From the NCBI RefSeq assembly GCF_016809835.1, contig NZ_JAFBIL020000001.1, positions 248,001 through 312,000 of the forward strand: a stretch of DNA of 64,000 nucleotides. The letters run 5' to 3'. The notes beneath the pieces were generated by a model, which did not search any database, had not been told where the DNA came from, and saw only the letters and a list, made by a program, of their open reading frames with translations. This DNA comes from Massilia soli (GTDB lineage Bacteria; Pseudomonadota; Gammaproteobacteria; Burkholderiales; Burkholderiaceae_D). Shown here one piece after another: positions 8,981 through 18,532 of the stretch; positions within the stretch are counted from its first letter, which is position 1; the number at the start of each line of letters is the position of its first letter. Both the position numbers and the translations under genes were made by a program.

Positions 8981-11326
8981 ATGACTTCCAAATCGGATAC
9001 ACCAGCCGCGCAGAAAAAAGGCGCTGGCAAGCGCAGCCCCAAGCGGATGCTGCTCATTGCGCTCGGCGTCATCACCGGCACCGGCCTGGCGGCGCTGCTG
9101 ATTGTCGTGTTTGCGCTGGCGATGGCCTACCCCAACCTGCCCCCGCTCGACAGCCTGACCGACTACCGGCCAAAGATGCCGCTGCGGATCTTTTCTGCTG
9201 ACAATGTCCTGATCGGCGAATTTGGCGAAGAGCGCCGCACGCTGGTCCATATCAAGGACATTCCTACGGTCATGAAAAAAGCCGTGCTGGCGATCGAGGA
9301 CGACAACTTCTACGAGCACAGCGGCGTTTATTACAAGGGCATCCTGCGCGCGGCGTTCAACAACGCCAGCGGCGGCGCACGCCAGGGCGCATCGACCATC
9401 ACCCAGCAGGTGGCGCGCAACTTCTTCCTGTCGTCCGAACAGACCCTCAAGCGCAAGGCCTACGAGATCCTGCTGGCCTGGAAGATCGAGAAAAGCCTGA
9501 CCAAGGACCAGATCCTCGAGGTCTACATGAACCAGATCTACCTGGGCCAGCGCGCCTACGGCTTCTCGTCGGCGGCCCAGATCTACTTCGGCAAGGACCT
9601 GAAGGACATCAGCGTTGCCGAAGCGGCAATGCTGGCCGGCCTGCCGAAAGCGCCGTCGGCCTACAACCCGGTGGTCAATCCGAAGCGCGCGCGCACCCGC
9701 CAGCAGTACATCCTGGTGCGCATGCACGATCTGGGCTACATCACCACCGCCCAGTTCCAGGCCGCCAAGGAAGAACAGCTCAAGATCAAGACCGACAGCA
9801 ATGAATTCGGCGTGCACGCCGAGTACGTCGCCGAGATGGCGCGCCAGTTGGTGTATGAACAGTTCAAGGAAGAGACCTACACGCGCGGCCTGAACGTGTT
9901 CACCACCATCACCAAGGCCGACCAGGACGCCGCCTACCTGGCGCTGCGCCGCGGCGTGATGGACTACGAACGGCGCCAGGCCTACCGCGGGCCGAAGTCG
10001 TACATCGAAATCCCGAGCAAGAAGGAAGAAGCCGAGGAAGCGATCGAAGCCGAGCTGGCCGAACACCCGGACAGCGACGACATCATCGCCGCCATCGTGC
10101 TGCAAGCCTCGCCGCAGCAGGTGACGGCGGTGACGGCATCGGGCGAAGAGATCAAGATCAGCGGGCCGGGGCTGTCGTTCGCCAAGGCCGGCCTGTCGGA
10201 AAAAGCGCCGGCGAACCGCAAGATCAAGCGCGGCGCGGTGATCCGCGTCACGCAAGGCGGCGGCACCACCTGGAGCATCACCCAGATGCCGGAAATCGAA
10301 TCGGCCTTCATCGCCGCCGACACCCGCGACGGCGCGATCCGCGCGCTGGTGGGCGGTTTCGACTACAACCGGAACAAGTTCAACCACGTGACGCAGGCAT
10401 GGCGCCAGCCGGGTTCGGCGTTCAAGCCGTTCATCTACTCGGCCTCGCTGGAGCGCGGCCTGTCGCCATCGACCCTGATCAACGACGCGCCGATCTCGTT
10501 CGACGCCGGGCAGACCGGCGGCCAGGCATGGGAACCGAAGAACTACGACGCCAAGTATGAAGGACCGATGAGCATGCGGCGCGGGCTGACCAAGTCGAAG
10601 AACATGGTCTCGATCCGCATCCTGCACCGCATCGGCGCCAAGTACGGCCAGGAATACACCACCCGCTTCGGCTTCGACGCCGAAAAGAACCCGCCCTACC
10701 TGACGCTCGCGCTGGGCGCCGGCGCCACCACGCCGCTGCAGCTGGCTGGCGCCTATGCGGTCTTCGCCAACGGCGGCTACCGCGTCAGCCCCTACCTGAT
10801 CACCAAGGTCACCGACAGCAACGGCACCATCCTGTCGCAAGCCTCGCCCGACCGTGCTGGAGAAGAAGGCAACCGCGTGATCGACGCCCGCAACGCCTAC
10901 CTGGTCGACAGCATGCTCAAGGACGTCGTCCGCTACGGCACGGCGACCAAGGCCCTGTCGCTCAAGCGCACCGACATCTCCGGCAAGACCGGCACCACCA
11001 ACGACTCGATCGACGCCTGGTTCGCCGGCTACAACCCGAACGTGGTGGGGATTGCCTGGATCGGCTACGACCAGCCCAAGAACCTCGGCAACAAGGAAAC
11101 CGGCGGCGGCCTCGCGCTGCCGATCTGGATCGGCTACATGAGCAAGGCGCTCAAGGACGAGCCGATGGCCGAGCGCGCGGTGCCGGGCGGGCTGGTCAAC
11201 GTTGGCGGCGAGTACTACTACGCCGAGAACCCGCCGGGCACGGGCGTCCAAAGCATCGACGTCGGCACCCGCAGCACGCCGGCCGAAGAAGCGGTAAAAG
11301 ACGCGGTCAAGAACGAGCTGTTCTAA
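8981..11326 (+). CDS. mrcA: Penicillin-binding protein 1A, bifunctional class A PBP
   Basis: 781-aa inner-membrane enzyme that polymerises and cross-links peptidoglycan. Order: cytoplasmic tail, one transmembrane helix (about 22-45), GT51 transglycosylase domain (catalytic Glu106 in AIEDDNFYEH, then GASTITQQVARN and KIEKSLTKDQILEVYMNQIYLG), an OB-like insert, and a transpeptidase domain with S479-A-F-K, the SKN motif and K669-T-G-T-T. All catalytic residues are present. The ATG at 8981 is preferred over a TTG 9 nt upstream. The gene stands alone, divergent from pilM as in many proteobacteria, and ends 11 nt before a perfect palindrome. Confidence 0.96.
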   Translation: MTSKSDTPAAQKKGAGKRSPKRMLLIALGVITGTGLAALLIVVFALAMAYPNLPPLDSLTDYRPKMPLRIFSADNVLIGEFGEERRTLVHIKDIPTVMKKAVLAIEDDNFYEHSGVYYKGILRAAFNNASGGARQGASTITQQVARNFFLSSEQTLKRKAYEILLAWKIEKSLTKDQILEVYMNQIYLGQRAYGFSSAAQIYFGKDLKDISVAEAAMLAGLPKAPSAYNPVVNPKRARTRQQYILVRMHDLGYITTAQFQAAKEEQLKIKTDSNEFGVHAEYVAEMARQLVYEQFKEETYTRGLNVFTTITKADQDAAYLALRRGVMDYERRQAYRGPKSYIEIPSKKEEAEEAIEAELAEHPDSDDIIAAIVLQASPQQVTAVTASGEEIKISGPGLSFAKAGLSEKAPANRKIKRGAVIRVTQGGGTTWSITQMPEIESAFIAADTRDGAIRALVGGFDYNRNKFNHVTQAWRQPGSAFKPFIYSASLERGLSPSTLINDAPISFDAGQTGGQAWEPKNYDAKYEGPMSMRRGLTKSKNMVSIRILHRIGAKYGQEYTTRFGFDAEKNPPYLTLALGAGATTPLQLAGAYAVFANGGYRVSPYLITKVTDSNGTILSQASPDRAGEEGNRVIDARNAYLVDSMLKDVVRYGTATKALSLKRTDISGKTGTTNDSIDAWFAGYNPNVVGIAWIGYDQPKNLGNKETGGGLALPIWIGYMSKALKDEPMAERAVPGGLVNVGGEYYYAENPPGTGVQSIDVGTRSTPAEEAVKDAVKNELF

Positions 11327-11336
11327 ACGCGAATCG

Positions 11337-11414
11337 CAACGTTCCAAAATCGGGGACAGACCACCATTTTAGAATCTTCTAAAATGGTGGTCTGTCCCCG
11401 ATTTTGGAACGTTG
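11337..11414. repeat. Perfect palindromic element, 38-bp arms with 2-nt spacer
   Basis: Arms 11337-11374 and 11377-11414 are exact reverse complements around a TC spacer. The core reads TTCCAAAATCGGGGACAGAC. It fills the gap between the convergent mrcA and cyaY genes. A near-copy lies at 33886-33969. There is no T-run, so it is not a canonical terminator, although so strong a hairpin could block or protect both transcripts. No transposase is adjacent; a REP/MITE-type element is the likeliest class. Confidence 0.9.
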
Positions 11415-11425
11415 GAAGGCTGAAA

Positions 11426-11758
11426 CTAGCCGGTGACGGTGACGGCGGTGCCGCCTTGTTCGCTGGCAAGTGTGGAGAGCGCGGCGTAGAGCTCGGAGCC
11501 GTCGCGGGTGTTGATCCACTGGCCGTCGGCGCGCTTATAGTGGAAGCCGCCGGATTTGGCGGCGACCCACATTTCTTGCAGCGGGGCCTGGCTGTTGACG
11601 ATGATCTTGCTGCCGTTGTCGATGAACTCGATTTCGAGCACGTTGCCGCTGCGCTTGCATTCGACGTCGATCACGTCGTCGTCGTTGAGCCGGTCCATCG
11701 CCGCTTCGATCGTGCCCAGGGTGCTGTCGGCCAGGTCCAGGAATTCGGTTTCACTCAT
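11426..11758 (-). CDS. cyaY: Frataxin-like iron donor CyaY
   Basis: 110-aa acidic protein of the frataxin family, which binds iron and modulates Fe-S cluster assembly at IscS. Acidic helix 1 (MSETEFLDLADSTLGTIEAA) is followed by the beta sheet with NGSKIIVNSQAPLQEMWVA, the frataxin signature, and by GGFHYK and W-INTRDGSELY. Length matches CyaY. An ATG one codon upstream (11761) is equally well placed behind GGAG, so the protein may start Met-Met. Divergent from lptM by about 30 nt. Confidence 0.94.
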   Translation of the reverse strand: MSETEFLDLADSTLGTIEAAMDRLNDDDVIDVECKRSGNVLEIEFIDNGSKIIVNSQAPLQEMWVAAKSGGFHYKRADGQWINTRDGSELYAALSTLASEQGGTAVTVTG

Positions 11759-11790
11759 CATGCTACACTCCAAGGTCTTCTAATTAAACC

Positions 11791-11973
11791 GTGATTCTAA
11801 TCGTGAAGCCTTCTATTGCGCTGAATATCGGCGCTGCCGCCGTGGTCTTTGTTGCGCTCGCCGGTTGCGGACAGACCGGGCCGCTGTACATGCCTACCCC
11901 GCCCGCCAAGCCGCAGCCAACACCCGCCGTGCCGCCTGCAATGCCGCCAGTTTCTTCTTCCGTCGCCCAGTAA
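11791..11973 (+). CDS. lptM: LPS translocon maturation chaperone LptM-like lipoprotein (YifL family)
   Basis: 60-aa lipoprotein: hydrophobic signal, lipobox LAGC and directly after it the family motif CGQTGPLYMP, then a Pro-rich tail. In E. coli LptM (YifL) helps LptD oxidise and mature at the outer membrane; transfer of that role here is by family. It starts with GTG (11791; a second GTG at 11803 is possible) and is followed 8 nt later by lysA, an arrangement common in proteobacteria. Confidence 0.85.
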   Translation: MILIVKPSIALNIGAAAVVFVALAGCGQTGPLYMPTPPAKPQPTPAVPPAMPPVSSSVAQ

Positions 11974-11981
11974 GCTACCCT

Positions 11982-13259
11982 ATGTCGCAATTCTCCTACC
12001 AAGACGGCGCCTTGTTCGCCGAAAGCACCTCCTTGTCCAGCATCGCCGAGCAGTTCGGCACCCCGACCTACGTGTATTCGAAGGCGGCGCTGCTGAAAAA
12101 CTTCGCGTCGTATTTCGATGCGTGCAAAGGGCGCGATGCGCTTGTCTGCTATGCGATGAAGGCCAATTCCAACCTCGCGATCCTCGATCTGCTGGCGCGC
12201 CAAGGCGCCGGTTTCGATATCGTGTCGGGCGGCGAATTGCTGCGCGTGCTGGCCGCCGGCGGCGATCCACGCAAGGTGATCTTCTCGGGCGTCGGCAAGA
12301 CGTCCGACGAAATCCGGCTGGCGCTGTCGCACGATATCCTGTGCTTTAACGTCGAGTCGATTCCAGAACTGCACCGCATCAATGAAGTCGCCGGCATCAT
12401 GGGCAAAACCGCGCCGGTTTCGCTGCGCGTGAACCCGAACGTGGATGCGAAAACCCATCCATATATCGCCACCGGCCTGAAGGCGAATAAATTCGGCGTG
12501 GCCTTTGACGATGCGCTCGATACCTACCGTACCGCGGCGGCCTTGCCGCACCTGCAAGTGGTAGGCATCGATTGCCATATCGGCTCGCAGTTGCTGGACG
12601 ACGCGCCCTTGCTGGAAGCGCTGAATAAACTGATCGAATTGATCGATACGCTGGCCGACGAGGGCATCGTGATCCATCACCTGGATATGGGCGGCGGTAT
12701 CGGCATTAACTATGGCGAAGCTGGCGAAGCCGAGCCGGTCGCGGTAGGCGATTACCTGGGCCGCGTGTTCGCCCATATCGACGCCTGGCGCGCGCGCAAA
12801 TATGACGGCAAGCCGATCAAGGTGGCGTTCGAACCAGGCCGCTCGATCGTCGGCGATACCGGCCTGCTGCTGACCAAGGTCGAATACCTGAAGCCGGGCG
12901 CGGAAAAGAATTTCTGCATCGTCGACGCGGCGATGAATGACCTGATGCGCCCTGCCCTGTACCAGGCGTGGATGGATGTGCAGCCGGTAGCGCCGCAAAC
13001 CGGCCAGAAGGTGACCTACGACATCGTCGGACCGGTGTGCGAGTCGGGCGACTGGCTGGCGCGCGATCGCGCACTGGCAGTCAATCCGGGCGATCTGCTG
13101 GCGATCATGCAGGCGGGCGCGTATGGACTGACCATGTCATCCAATTACAATACCCGCGGCCGCGCAGCCGAGGTCATGGTCGATGGCGACAAGGTGCACT
13201 TGATTCGCCAGCGCGAAAACCCGGCCGATCTGTTTGCGTTGGAGTCGGTGATTCAATAA
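11982..13259 (+). CDS. lysA: Diaminopimelate decarboxylase
   Basis: 425-aa PLP enzyme of fold III that converts meso-diaminopimelate to L-lysine, the last step of lysine synthesis. The PLP lysine is K60 in CYAMKAN; GGGIGINY is the phosphate-binding glycine loop and the substrate-site Cys appears in GPVCESGDWLA. The ATG at 11982 restores the normal N-terminus (MSQFSYQDGALFAE); a longer in-frame start would lie inside lptM. The ribosome site is weak, consistent with coupling to lptM. Confidence 0.96.
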   Translation: MSQFSYQDGALFAESTSLSSIAEQFGTPTYVYSKAALLKNFASYFDACKGRDALVCYAMKANSNLAILDLLARQGAGFDIVSGGELLRVLAAGGDPRKVIFSGVGKTSDEIRLALSHDILCFNVESIPELHRINEVAGIMGKTAPVSLRVNPNVDAKTHPYIATGLKANKFGVAFDDALDTYRTAAALPHLQVVGIDCHIGSQLLDDAPLLEALNKLIELIDTLADEGIVIHHLDMGGGIGINYGEAGEAEPVAVGDYLGRVFAHIDAWRARKYDGKPIKVAFEPGRSIVGDTGLLLTKVEYLKPGAEKNFCIVDAAMNDLMRPALYQAWMDVQPVAPQTGQKVTYDIVGPVCESGDWLARDRALAVNPGDLLAIMQAGAYGLTMSSNYNTRGRAAEVMVDGDKVHLIRQRENPADLFALESVIQ

Positions 13260-13356
13260 GCCGGCGGCGGATCATGGCGGATGACGGCCTCTGGCCGCTT
13301 CCGCCGTAGCGGCCATGAGCGGCCAGGCGACGCAGGGGACAACAGGCCGCAGCCCG

Positions 13357-13986
13357 TCACCCGCCGGCCGCCGCCACCGCCTTCGGCTTCGACCAGCTCC
13401 AGTACACCCGCGCTCCCAGCAGCACCGCCACGATCACCCCGAAGATAAACGGTTCGGTGAAGTTGCTCTTCCCCGCCCGCATCCACCAGAAGTGCAGGAT
13501 ACCCAGCGGCGCGATCAGGTAGATCAGCCGGTGCAGCCACATCCAGCGCTTGCCGCCCAGCCGCTTGATCATCGCGTTCGTGCTCGTCACCGCCAGCGGT
13601 ATCAGCAGCACAAAAGCGATAAACCCGACCAGGATAAACGGCCGCTTGGCGACGTCGCGGAACATGGTTTCGACATCGAAGAAATGGTCGAACCAGAAGA
13701 AGGTCATGAAGTGCAGGAACGCGTAGAAGAACGCAAACAGCCCGAGCATCCGGCGCAGCTTGATCAGCCAGTTCATTTTGGTGAGCCGGCGCAGCGGCGT
13801 CACGGCCAGGGTGATGCACAGGAAGTACAGCACCCAGTCCCCGGTGCCCCGCGTGATGAATTCAAGCGGCTCGACCAGCTGCCCGCTGACGGTCAGCCAC
13901 ACCATGCGCGCCAGCGGCACCAGCGCCAGCAAGAAAATCGCCGCCTTGATGCCTGTGAGCTGCTTTGGACTCGGAATGAACGCCAT
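13357..13986 (-). CDS. msrQ: Haem-binding membrane subunit MsrQ of the periplasmic methionine sulfoxide reductase
   Basis: 209-aa polytopic protein with about six transmembrane helices and the conserved His-rich helices (FYAFLHFMTFFW, WLHRLIYLIAPLGILHFWW) that hold b haem in the ferric-reductase-like family. MsrQ passes quinol or flavin electrons to MsrP. Its ATG overlaps the msrP stop by one base (TGATG), so the two are coupled. An Ala/Gly-rich end (KAVAAAGG) closes the protein. Confidence 0.94.
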   Translation of the reverse strand: MAFIPSPKQLTGIKAAIFLLALVPLARMVWLTVSGQLVEPLEFITRGTGDWVLYFLCITLAVTPLRRLTKMNWLIKLRRMLGLFAFFYAFLHFMTFFWFDHFFDVETMFRDVAKRPFILVGFIAFVLLIPLAVTSTNAMIKRLGGKRWMWLHRLIYLIAPLGILHFWWMRAGKSNFTEPFIFGVIVAVLLGARVYWSWSKPKAVAAAGG

Positions 13987-14966
13987 CAGAAGTATTTCTT
14001 CAAGTCCAGTCCGGTGTACAGCGATGCCACATCGTTATAGCCGTTGAACATCAGCGTCTTGCGCTTGGCTTTGAAGAAGCCGTCTTCGCCGATCCGGCGT
14101 TCGGTGGCCTGCGACCAGCGCGGGTGATCGACGTTCGGATTGACGTTCGAGAAGAAGCCGTATTCCGATGGCGCCGAGACATTCCAGGCCGTTTTCGGCT
14201 GTTCGCGCACGAAACGGATCTTGACGATCGACTTGGCCGACTTGAAACCGTATTTCCAAGGCACCACAAGGCGCACAGGCGCACCGTTTTGATTCGGCAA
14301 GGTCTGGCCATACATGCCAAGCGTGAGCAGCGTGAGCGGGTGATTGGCTTCGTCGATGCGCAAGCCTTCGACATACGGCCAGTCGAGCACGCGGCTGCCG
14401 ATGCCCGGCATCTGCTTGCGGTCGGCCAGGGTGGTGAACTCGACGAATTTGGCGTTGCTGTTCGGCTCGACCTTCTTGATCAGGTTCGACAGCGAATAGC
14501 CAACCCATGGAATCACCATCGACCAGCCCTCGACGCAGCGCAGGCGGTAGACGCGCTCTTCCAGCGGCGCGAGCTTGAGCAGGCTGTCGATGTCGAGCGT
14601 CATCGGCTTCTTGACTTCGCCTTCGATCGACACGGTCCACGGCCGGGTCTTCAGCGTGTGGGCGTACTCGGCCGGGTCCGACTTGTCGAGCCCGAATTCA
14701 TAGAAGTTGTTATAGCTCGACGCATCCTTGAACGGGGTCGGCTTGTCGAGGATGGTGTAGGCGGGGTTGGCCTTGCCGGCCAGCTTTTGCGCGGCGGGCT
14801 GCTGGGCAAACGCCTGGCGGTTCGCCATTTCCCACAGCGCGCTGCCGGCCACGGCGCCGGCAGCCATCTTGGCGATGAAGCGGCGGCGCGACTCATAGAC
14901 TTCTTGCGGCGTGATTTCCGATCCGAACGGGATCTCCGCCTGGTTCGGACTGCGTTTGATCAGCAT
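13986..14966 (-). CDS. msrP: Periplasmic methionine sulfoxide reductase catalytic subunit MsrP (molybdopterin)
   Basis: 326-aa molybdoprotein of the sulfite-oxidase fold that repairs oxidised Met in envelope proteins. A Tat signal is clear: SRRRFIAKM followed by a hydrophobic run ending near AFAQQ. The molybdenum Cys lies in [15 protein letters not shown]. The ATG at 14966 has GGAG 6 nt upstream; a TTG 15 nt earlier is less likely. Paired with msrQ. Confidence 0.95.
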   Translation of the reverse strand: MLIKRSPNQAEIPFGSEITPQEVYESRRRFIAKMAAGAVAGSALWEMANRQAFAQQPAAQKLAGKANPAYTILDKPTPFKDASSYNNFYEFGLDKSDPAEYAHTLKTRPWTVSIEGEVKKPMTLDIDSLLKLAPLEERVYRLRCVEGWSMVIPWVGYSLSNLIKKVEPNSNAKFVEFTTLADRKQMPGIGSRVLDWPYVEGLRIDEANHPLTLLTLGMYGQTLPNQNGAPVRLVVPWKYGFKSAKSIVKIRFVREQPKTAWNVSAPSEYGFFSNVNPNVDHPRWSQATERRIGEDGFFKAKRKTLMFNGYNDVASLYTGLDLKKYF

Positions 14967-15046
14967 GGCTTGCTCCGGCAAAATGAAGGTAACGACTTAA
15001 CATTACACCATTTTGCCGATGCTAGCCGGCCACCCTCGCGCCGTCT

Positions 15047-16201
15047 TTACAACGTTCCGTACGAGTGTAGGCCCGACAGAAACATATTCACGCCGATGAA
15101 GGCAAACGTGGTGACCAGCAAGCCGACCAGCGCCCACCAGGCAGCGACCCGGCCGCGCAGGCCGGTCATCAAACGCATGTGCAGCCAGGCCGCGTAGTTC
15201 AGCCAGACGATCAGCGCCCAGGTCTCTTTCGGATCCCACGACCAGTAGCCGCCCCATGCTTCGGCCGCCCACAGCGCGCCAAGGATGGTGGCCACGGTGA
15301 AGAACGCGAAGCCGACCGAGATCGATTTGTACATCACGTCATCGAGCACTTCCAGCGGCGGCAGGCGGTCGGCCAGGATGCCGTGCGACTTGAGCAGGTA
15401 GGCCGAGCCGACCATCGCGGCCAGTGCGAACGTGCCGTAGCCGATGAAGTTGGCCGGGACGTGGATCTTCATCCACCAGCTTTGCAGCGCAGGCACCAGC
15501 GGCTCGATGCCGGCGGCGTCGCGCGACACGGTGTACCAGAGCAGGAACACGACCGCTGCGGCAATGATCAGCATGACAAACGCGCCCAGCTGGCGGGTGG
15601 CGTAGTGCTGCTCGTAGTGCAGGTAGAACATGGCGGTGATCAGCGCGAACAGGATGAACACTTCGTACAGGTTCGATACCGGGATGTGGCCGACGTCGGC
15701 GCCGATCAGGTAAGACTCGAACCAGCGCACCATCATGCCGGTCCAGCCGAGCACCAGCGCGGCCCAGCACAGCTTGGAGCCGACCGAGGTGCCGAAGTTG
15801 CTACGGCTGAGCAATCCGACCCAGTAGAACACGGTAGAGAACACGAACAGCGTGCTCATCCACAAGATCGCGGACTGCGACGACAGCATGTACTTCAGGA
15901 AGAATTTCTCATTGGCGTTCTGCAGGTCGCCCGCGTACATGCCGATGGCCGCCAGCGACAGCAGGAACACCAGCGGCATCAGCCAGCGCACCGCCTTGAA
16001 CTGCCAGCCGATCAGCGCGAAGGTCGGCGCGGACAGCAACAGGATCACCTTTTCATAGATGTCCATGTACGCGCCGTAGCGGGCCAGGCCAAACACCGCG
16101 CCGGCGATCAAGGCCGCCGCGAACAGCCAGTCGAACATCGTCAGGCGCTTGAAGAATCCCGGCGTCTGGGTGTACGTTGTTTGAGTTTGCGAAATTTCCA
16201 T
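15047..16201 (-). CDS. ccsB: System II cytochrome c biogenesis protein CcsB (CcsA/ResC family)
   Basis: 384-aa polytopic membrane protein with the haem-handling WWD motif WAAEAWGGYWSWDPKETW and conserved flanking His residues (KIHVPANFIGYG, WLHMRLM). Together with ResB it exports haem and ligates it to apocytochromes in the periplasm. The second of two adjacent ATGs (16201) is best spaced from GGAG. It lies 40 nt downstream of resB in one transcription unit. Confidence 0.94.
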   Translation of the reverse strand: MEISQTQTTYTQTPGFFKRLTMFDWLFAAALIAGAVFGLARYGAYMDIYEKVILLLSAPTFALIGWQFKAVRWLMPLVFLLSLAAIGMYAGDLQNANEKFFLKYMLSSQSAILWMSTLFVFSTVFYWVGLLSRSNFGTSVGSKLCWAALVLGWTGMMVRWFESYLIGADVGHIPVSNLYEVFILFALITAMFYLHYEQHYATRQLGAFVMLIIAAAVVFLLWYTVSRDAAGIEPLVPALQSWWMKIHVPANFIGYGTFALAAMVGSAYLLKSHGILADRLPPLEVLDDVMYKSISVGFAFFTVATILGALWAAEAWGGYWSWDPKETWALIVWLNYAAWLHMRLMTGLRGRVAAWWALVGLLVTTFAFIGVNMFLSGLHSYGTL

Positions 16202-16241
16202 CATTTTCTCCAAATACCGCCGCCATGGGGCGGCATACAGC

Positions 16242-18338
16242 TTACGCCGATTGCGGCAGCTTCGTTTTCAGGTCGTTAAATTCGTGCTCGAAATCAAGTG
16301 TTTTGCGCTGGGTGCTCATCGCCATCAGCGCGTGGGCGCCGCCGGACTCGTCATCGCGCACCCAGATCCACAGGCGCCGTTCGCGGATATAGAACATGGC
16401 AAAGATGCCCATCACCAGGAACAGGCAGCCGGTGTAGACGATGGCTTTGCCCGGCGAACGCGTCACTTGCAGCACCGATGCCTTGACCTCGGTAAATTCA
16501 TCCATCTGCAGGAACACCGGTGCGCCGTAGAAGAAGCTATCGGACAGCGCATTGGTCGACATCTGCAGGAAACGCGCGTGCTTCTCGTCGACGGCGGCCG
16601 GCGCCAGGCCGTCTTTCGCGCGCGCGGCCTGCCACAGTTCCCACATGGTGCCGTTGAGGATCTTCATGAAGATGCCTGCGGCCTTTTCCTGCTCGGCCGC
16701 GGGAATCTGCTCGAGGAACTTCGATACCGCCAGGTAGCCGCCCTGCGAGTTGGCGCCGGCGAAAATGCCCAGGCTGCGCGCGGCCGAGTCTTCCAGCTGC
16801 TTGGCCATGCCGGCCGCATTCGCGCCCGCCGTGGCCGGCATGGCGCGCTCGGCGTAGCGGGCCGCGGCGGCCTGGCGCATTGCCGGGTCGGCCAGTGCGG
16901 CGCGCAGGCGCATCCAGTCGCGCACGCTGTATTCATCATCGGCCGGAATGCGCAGGTAGCTGAACGCTTCGGACGGCGTCGCGCGCATGCCCGCCAGGTA
17001 GAACTGGGCGCCGTCGAGGGTGACCGGCTGCATGTAGTTCTGGTATTCGCGGGCCTGCCCGGTCTTGTCGCGCAGCTTGTAGGTGACGCTCGGGCCGACG
17101 TTCTTCAGATCCTTGTTCTCGGCCTTGGCGCCGGAACCGAGCTGCTTGTTCAAGCCAGCTGCGAACTCTTCGTTGAGCGACTTGCCCTTGGTGACGGCGC
17201 GGACGTCCGGGGTGGTGCCGGTGTTTTCGACGTTGAACGGACGGAAGCCGGTCCATTCGACCGAGTAGGCTTCGCCGCCGCGCTTGAGCTCGGACGCGGT
17301 GCCGATTGCGCCCGCCATCTCGAACGATGTCGCGTCAACGCCCTGCATCGGGAAGGCGGTTATTTTCAGCTTGGTGCCGCCGTCCTCGAAGCTGGACTGA
17401 TACACGGCAACGCCCTTGTAGATCAGCGGCTCGTTGACCTTGATGGTGGCCGGGAAGGTCTTGCCGGTCTCGTGGTCGCGCACGATGACATCGCTGGCAA
17501 ACAGCTTCGGCATGCCGGTCGAGTAGAAGTCGATATGGAATTTGGCCAGCTTGATGGTGAACGGCAGGTCCTGCACCAGCACGCCGTTGGCTTGCGGGAT
17601 CAGGGCGACGTCGCTCGACTGGCCTTCCGGAATCATGGTGTTGCCCCGGTAGGTCGGGTTGCCCAGGCCGAGCCGGTGCTGTTCAGGAATCGCCGAAATC
17701 AAGCCACTGCCCGCGAACGGGGTTTTGCCGAAGAACCATTGCTGGAAGCGGATAGGCAAGTCGGAGTCGAGCATGCCGCCAACCAGGATGATGATGATGG
17801 CCGAGTGCGCGAAGATATAGCCGAAGCGGGTGCCGGCGCCCTTCTTGGCGGTGACCAGGGTGGCGTTGGGCTTCTCGACGATCTTGGTGCCGTAGCCGGC
17901 GTCGGCCAGGCGCGCGGCGCTTTGCTGGGCAAGCGCGGCGCGCGACAGCGGGGCCACCCATTCAGCCTTGTGGTGGAAATTGCGCAGCGAAACCTCGCGC
18001 ACGTTCTCGCGCCAGCTGCGCATATCCTTCATCATCTTCGGCGTACTGCGTACGATGCACAGCGAGGTCGACAGCAGCAGGAACGCCAGGATCAGCAGGA
18101 ACCACCAGGCCGAGTACACCGTGTACAGGCCCAGCTTGTCGAACACCGAGAACCAGAACGGGCCGAACTGGTTGACATAGTTCGTCATCGGCTCATTCTG
18201 TTTCATCACGGTGCCGATCATCGAAGCGATCGAAATGACCGTCAGCAGGCTGATGGCAAAACGCATCGACGAGACCAGCTCGACCGCTTCGGCAAGCCGG
18301 CGGCGGTTCGTCTTCAGTTCAATTCCGGTGGTGCTCAT
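16242..18338 (-). CDS. resB: System II cytochrome c biogenesis protein ResB (Ccs1)
   Basis: 698 aa. Transmembrane helices occur near 25-45, 75-100 and 180-200, a large periplasmic domain spans about 205-620, and a last helix near VYTGCLFLVMGIFAMFYIRERR. This is the ResB/Ccs1 architecture, partner of CcsB in haem delivery. The start MSTTGIELKTNRRR was chosen because the in-frame extension upstream lacks family character. It sits between cytochrome c4, a likely client, and ccsB. Confidence 0.94.
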   Translation of the reverse strand: MSTTGIELKTNRRRLAEAVELVSSMRFAISLLTVISIASMIGTVMKQNEPMTNYVNQFGPFWFSVFDKLGLYTVYSAWWFLLILAFLLLSTSLCIVRSTPKMMKDMRSWRENVREVSLRNFHHKAEWVAPLSRAALAQQSAARLADAGYGTKIVEKPNATLVTAKKGAGTRFGYIFAHSAIIIILVGGMLDSDLPIRFQQWFFGKTPFAGSGLISAIPEQHRLGLGNPTYRGNTMIPEGQSSDVALIPQANGVLVQDLPFTIKLAKFHIDFYSTGMPKLFASDVIVRDHETGKTFPATIKVNEPLIYKGVAVYQSSFEDGGTKLKITAFPMQGVDATSFEMAGAIGTASELKRGGEAYSVEWTGFRPFNVENTGTTPDVRAVTKGKSLNEEFAAGLNKQLGSGAKAENKDLKNVGPSVTYKLRDKTGQAREYQNYMQPVTLDGAQFYLAGMRATPSEAFSYLRIPADDEYSVRDWMRLRAALADPAMRQAAAARYAERAMPATAGANAAGMAKQLEDSAARSLGIFAGANSQGGYLAVSKFLEQIPAAEQEKAAGIFMKILNGTMWELWQAARAKDGLAPAAVDEKHARFLQMSTNALSDSFFYGAPVFLQMDEFTEVKASVLQVTRSPGKAIVYTGCLFLVMGIFAMFYIRERRLWIWVRDDESGGAHALMAMSTQRKTLDFEHEFNDLKTKLPQSA

Positions 18339-18532
18339 TTTAATTCCAGTGCGCGGCAGCCATCGGCCGCGAAAGAAGTGAAACAAAAGCAAGGCTCCGC
18401 TCTTGTCCGATACTGCTCAGCAAAAAGGGCAGCCCGCTTACGCGCCGCCGCCCTTTAAGGTTTCTTGCTCGAACGTTACGCGGCATCGCGCCGCGCTTCG
18501 CAGTCAGCAGGCATCGAAAGATGCCGCGAATT

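Noticed and set aside
8957-11347. 796-codon minus-strand frame opposite mrcA
   Set aside because: Antisense artefact with no signal peptide, domain or ribosome site; mrcA has all catalytic motifs.
11337-11414. Insertion-sequence terminal repeat
   Set aside because: The arms meet with a 2-nt spacer and there is no transposase or target duplication; it is a palindrome, not the ends of an IS.
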